DNA of 64,000 nucleotides, from NCBI RefSeq assembly GCF_964340395.1, contig NC_135550.1:2798501-2862500 (forward strand), written 5' to 3'. The notes under the pieces were generated by a model. It ran no database searches. It saw only the letters and a list, made by a program, of their open reading frames with translations, and was not told the DNA's origin. This document shows, in pieces, positions 63,501-64,000 of this stretch (positions are counted from its first letter, which is position 1; the number at the start of each line of letters is the position of its first letter). The translations under genes and the position numbers were made by a program. This stretch comes from Glandiceps talaboti. Taxonomy: Eukaryota; Hemichordata; Enteropneusta; Spengelidae.

Positions 63501-64000
63501 TGAAGTATAACGACCACTGAAACCCCACAGTATGTAGTATTGTATGAAATATAACGACCACTGAAACCCCAGAGTATGTAGTATTGTATGAAATATAACG
63601 ACCACTGAAACCCCACAGTATGTAGTATTGTATGCAGTATAACGACCACTGAAACCCCAGAGTATGTAGTATTGTATGAAATATAACGACCACTGAAACC
63701 CCACAGTATGTAGTATTGTATGCAGTATAACGACCACTGAAACCCCACAGTATAACGACCACTGAAATCCCCAGAGTATAACGACCACTGAAACCCCAGA
63801 GTATGTAGTATTGTATGCAGTATAACTACCACTGAAATCCCCAGAGTATGTAGTATTGTATGCAGTATAACTACCACTGAAACCCCACAGTATGTAGTAT
63901 TGTATGCAGTATAACTACCACTGAAACCCCACAGTATGTAGTATTGTATGAAATATAACGACCACTGAAACCCCACAATATGTAGTATTGTATGTAGTAT
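57576..64000. repeat. Higher-order duplication in the satellite, 3836-bp offset
   Basis: Positions from about 57576 to about 60160 recur from about 61412 to the window end, with shared rare variants (AAATACCACTG at 57700/61800; ACAGTATTGTATGCAG at 59568/63404; CAGCATG at 58777/62613). Confidence 0.8.

Larger units (their letters stand above)
37668..64000. repeat. 44-bp satellite array, about 600 monomers, continuing past the window
   Basis: The monomer reads CAGTATGTAGTATTGTATG, then CAGTATAACGACC, then ACTGAAACCCCA. Main variants: ATGCAG/ATGAAA/ATGAAG/ATGTAG in the middle, AACGACC/AACTACC, CACTG/CATTG and CACTAAA, CCACAG/CCAGAG. Short 25-bp monomers lack 19 bp, and 50-bp monomers carry an extra ACTAGT (for example 37963, 40142). 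No other sequence interrupts it. The reverse strand lacks stops for up to more than 1000 codons in each frame, a property of the monomer. Confidence 0.97.

Noticed and set aside
37599-64000. Dozens of long - strand frames with HTILHTVGFQW-type repeats
   Set aside because: They are generated by a monomer that has no reverse-strand stop; all three frames are equally open and no non-repeat coding part is attached.
30601-64000. CRISPR-like arrays
   Set aside because: The repeats are head-to-tail without unique spacers, and the DNA is eukaryotic.
37668-64000. Telomeric repeat or CENP-B-box satellite
   Set aside because: No TTAGGG-type tandem and no CENP-B-box-like motif in the monomer; a centromeric role cannot be read from sequence.

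Overview
The window is metazoan nuclear DNA, most likely from a marine invertebrate; I cannot name the species. Evidence: two split genes with GT-AG introns, a DIRS-type retrotransposon, LINE and hAT-like relics, TIR elements, dinucleotide microsatellites and many minisatellites. No operons, bacterial-type genes or CRISPR arrays are visible.

Two host genes can be supported, and they are convergent (tail to tail). On the + strand, 4096-20591, are the last four coding exons of a RIOX1/NO66-like ribosomal oxygenase (C-terminal winged-helix part; the catalytic JmjC part must lie upstream of the window or in an exon not recognised). On the - strand, 37174-27483, is a complete four-exon MCFD2-like gene: signal peptide plus two EF-hands, the soluble partner of the LMAN1/ERGIC-53 cargo receptor. 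Splice phases match across every junction in both genes.

Layout: 1-2.6 kb, the 3' part of a degenerate DIRS-like element (RNase H, tyrosine recombinase, fold-back end), presumably in a RIOX1 intron. 2.6-4.1 kb, a SINE-like repeat and a microsatellite. 4.1-20.6 kb, RIOX1 exons separated by introns full of minisatellites (33, 40, 48, 45, 31, 50 and 51 bp units) and nested transposons, including a 3.46-kb insertion with about 110-bp TIRs inside an older dispersed repeat. 20.6-27.5 kb, the intergenic tail-to-tail region with a 40-bp repeat that contains the RIOX1 stop codon, fold-back elements, a dispersed repeat, and 28- and 49-bp minisatellites. 27.5-37.2 kb, MCFD2 with 32-bp and 39-bp minisatellites and a 616-bp TIR element with a 9-bp target duplication in its introns. 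37.67 kb to the end, an uninterrupted 44-bp satellite of more than 26 kb that starts about 490 bp upstream of the MCFD2 start codon and leaves the window.

The most unusual feature is this satellite: roughly 600 monomers, nested higher-order duplications (offsets of about 888, 1296, 2323 and 3836 bp), and no stop codon in the reverse-strand monomer in any frame. The long reverse frames it produces are a by-product of the repeat and not convincing genes.
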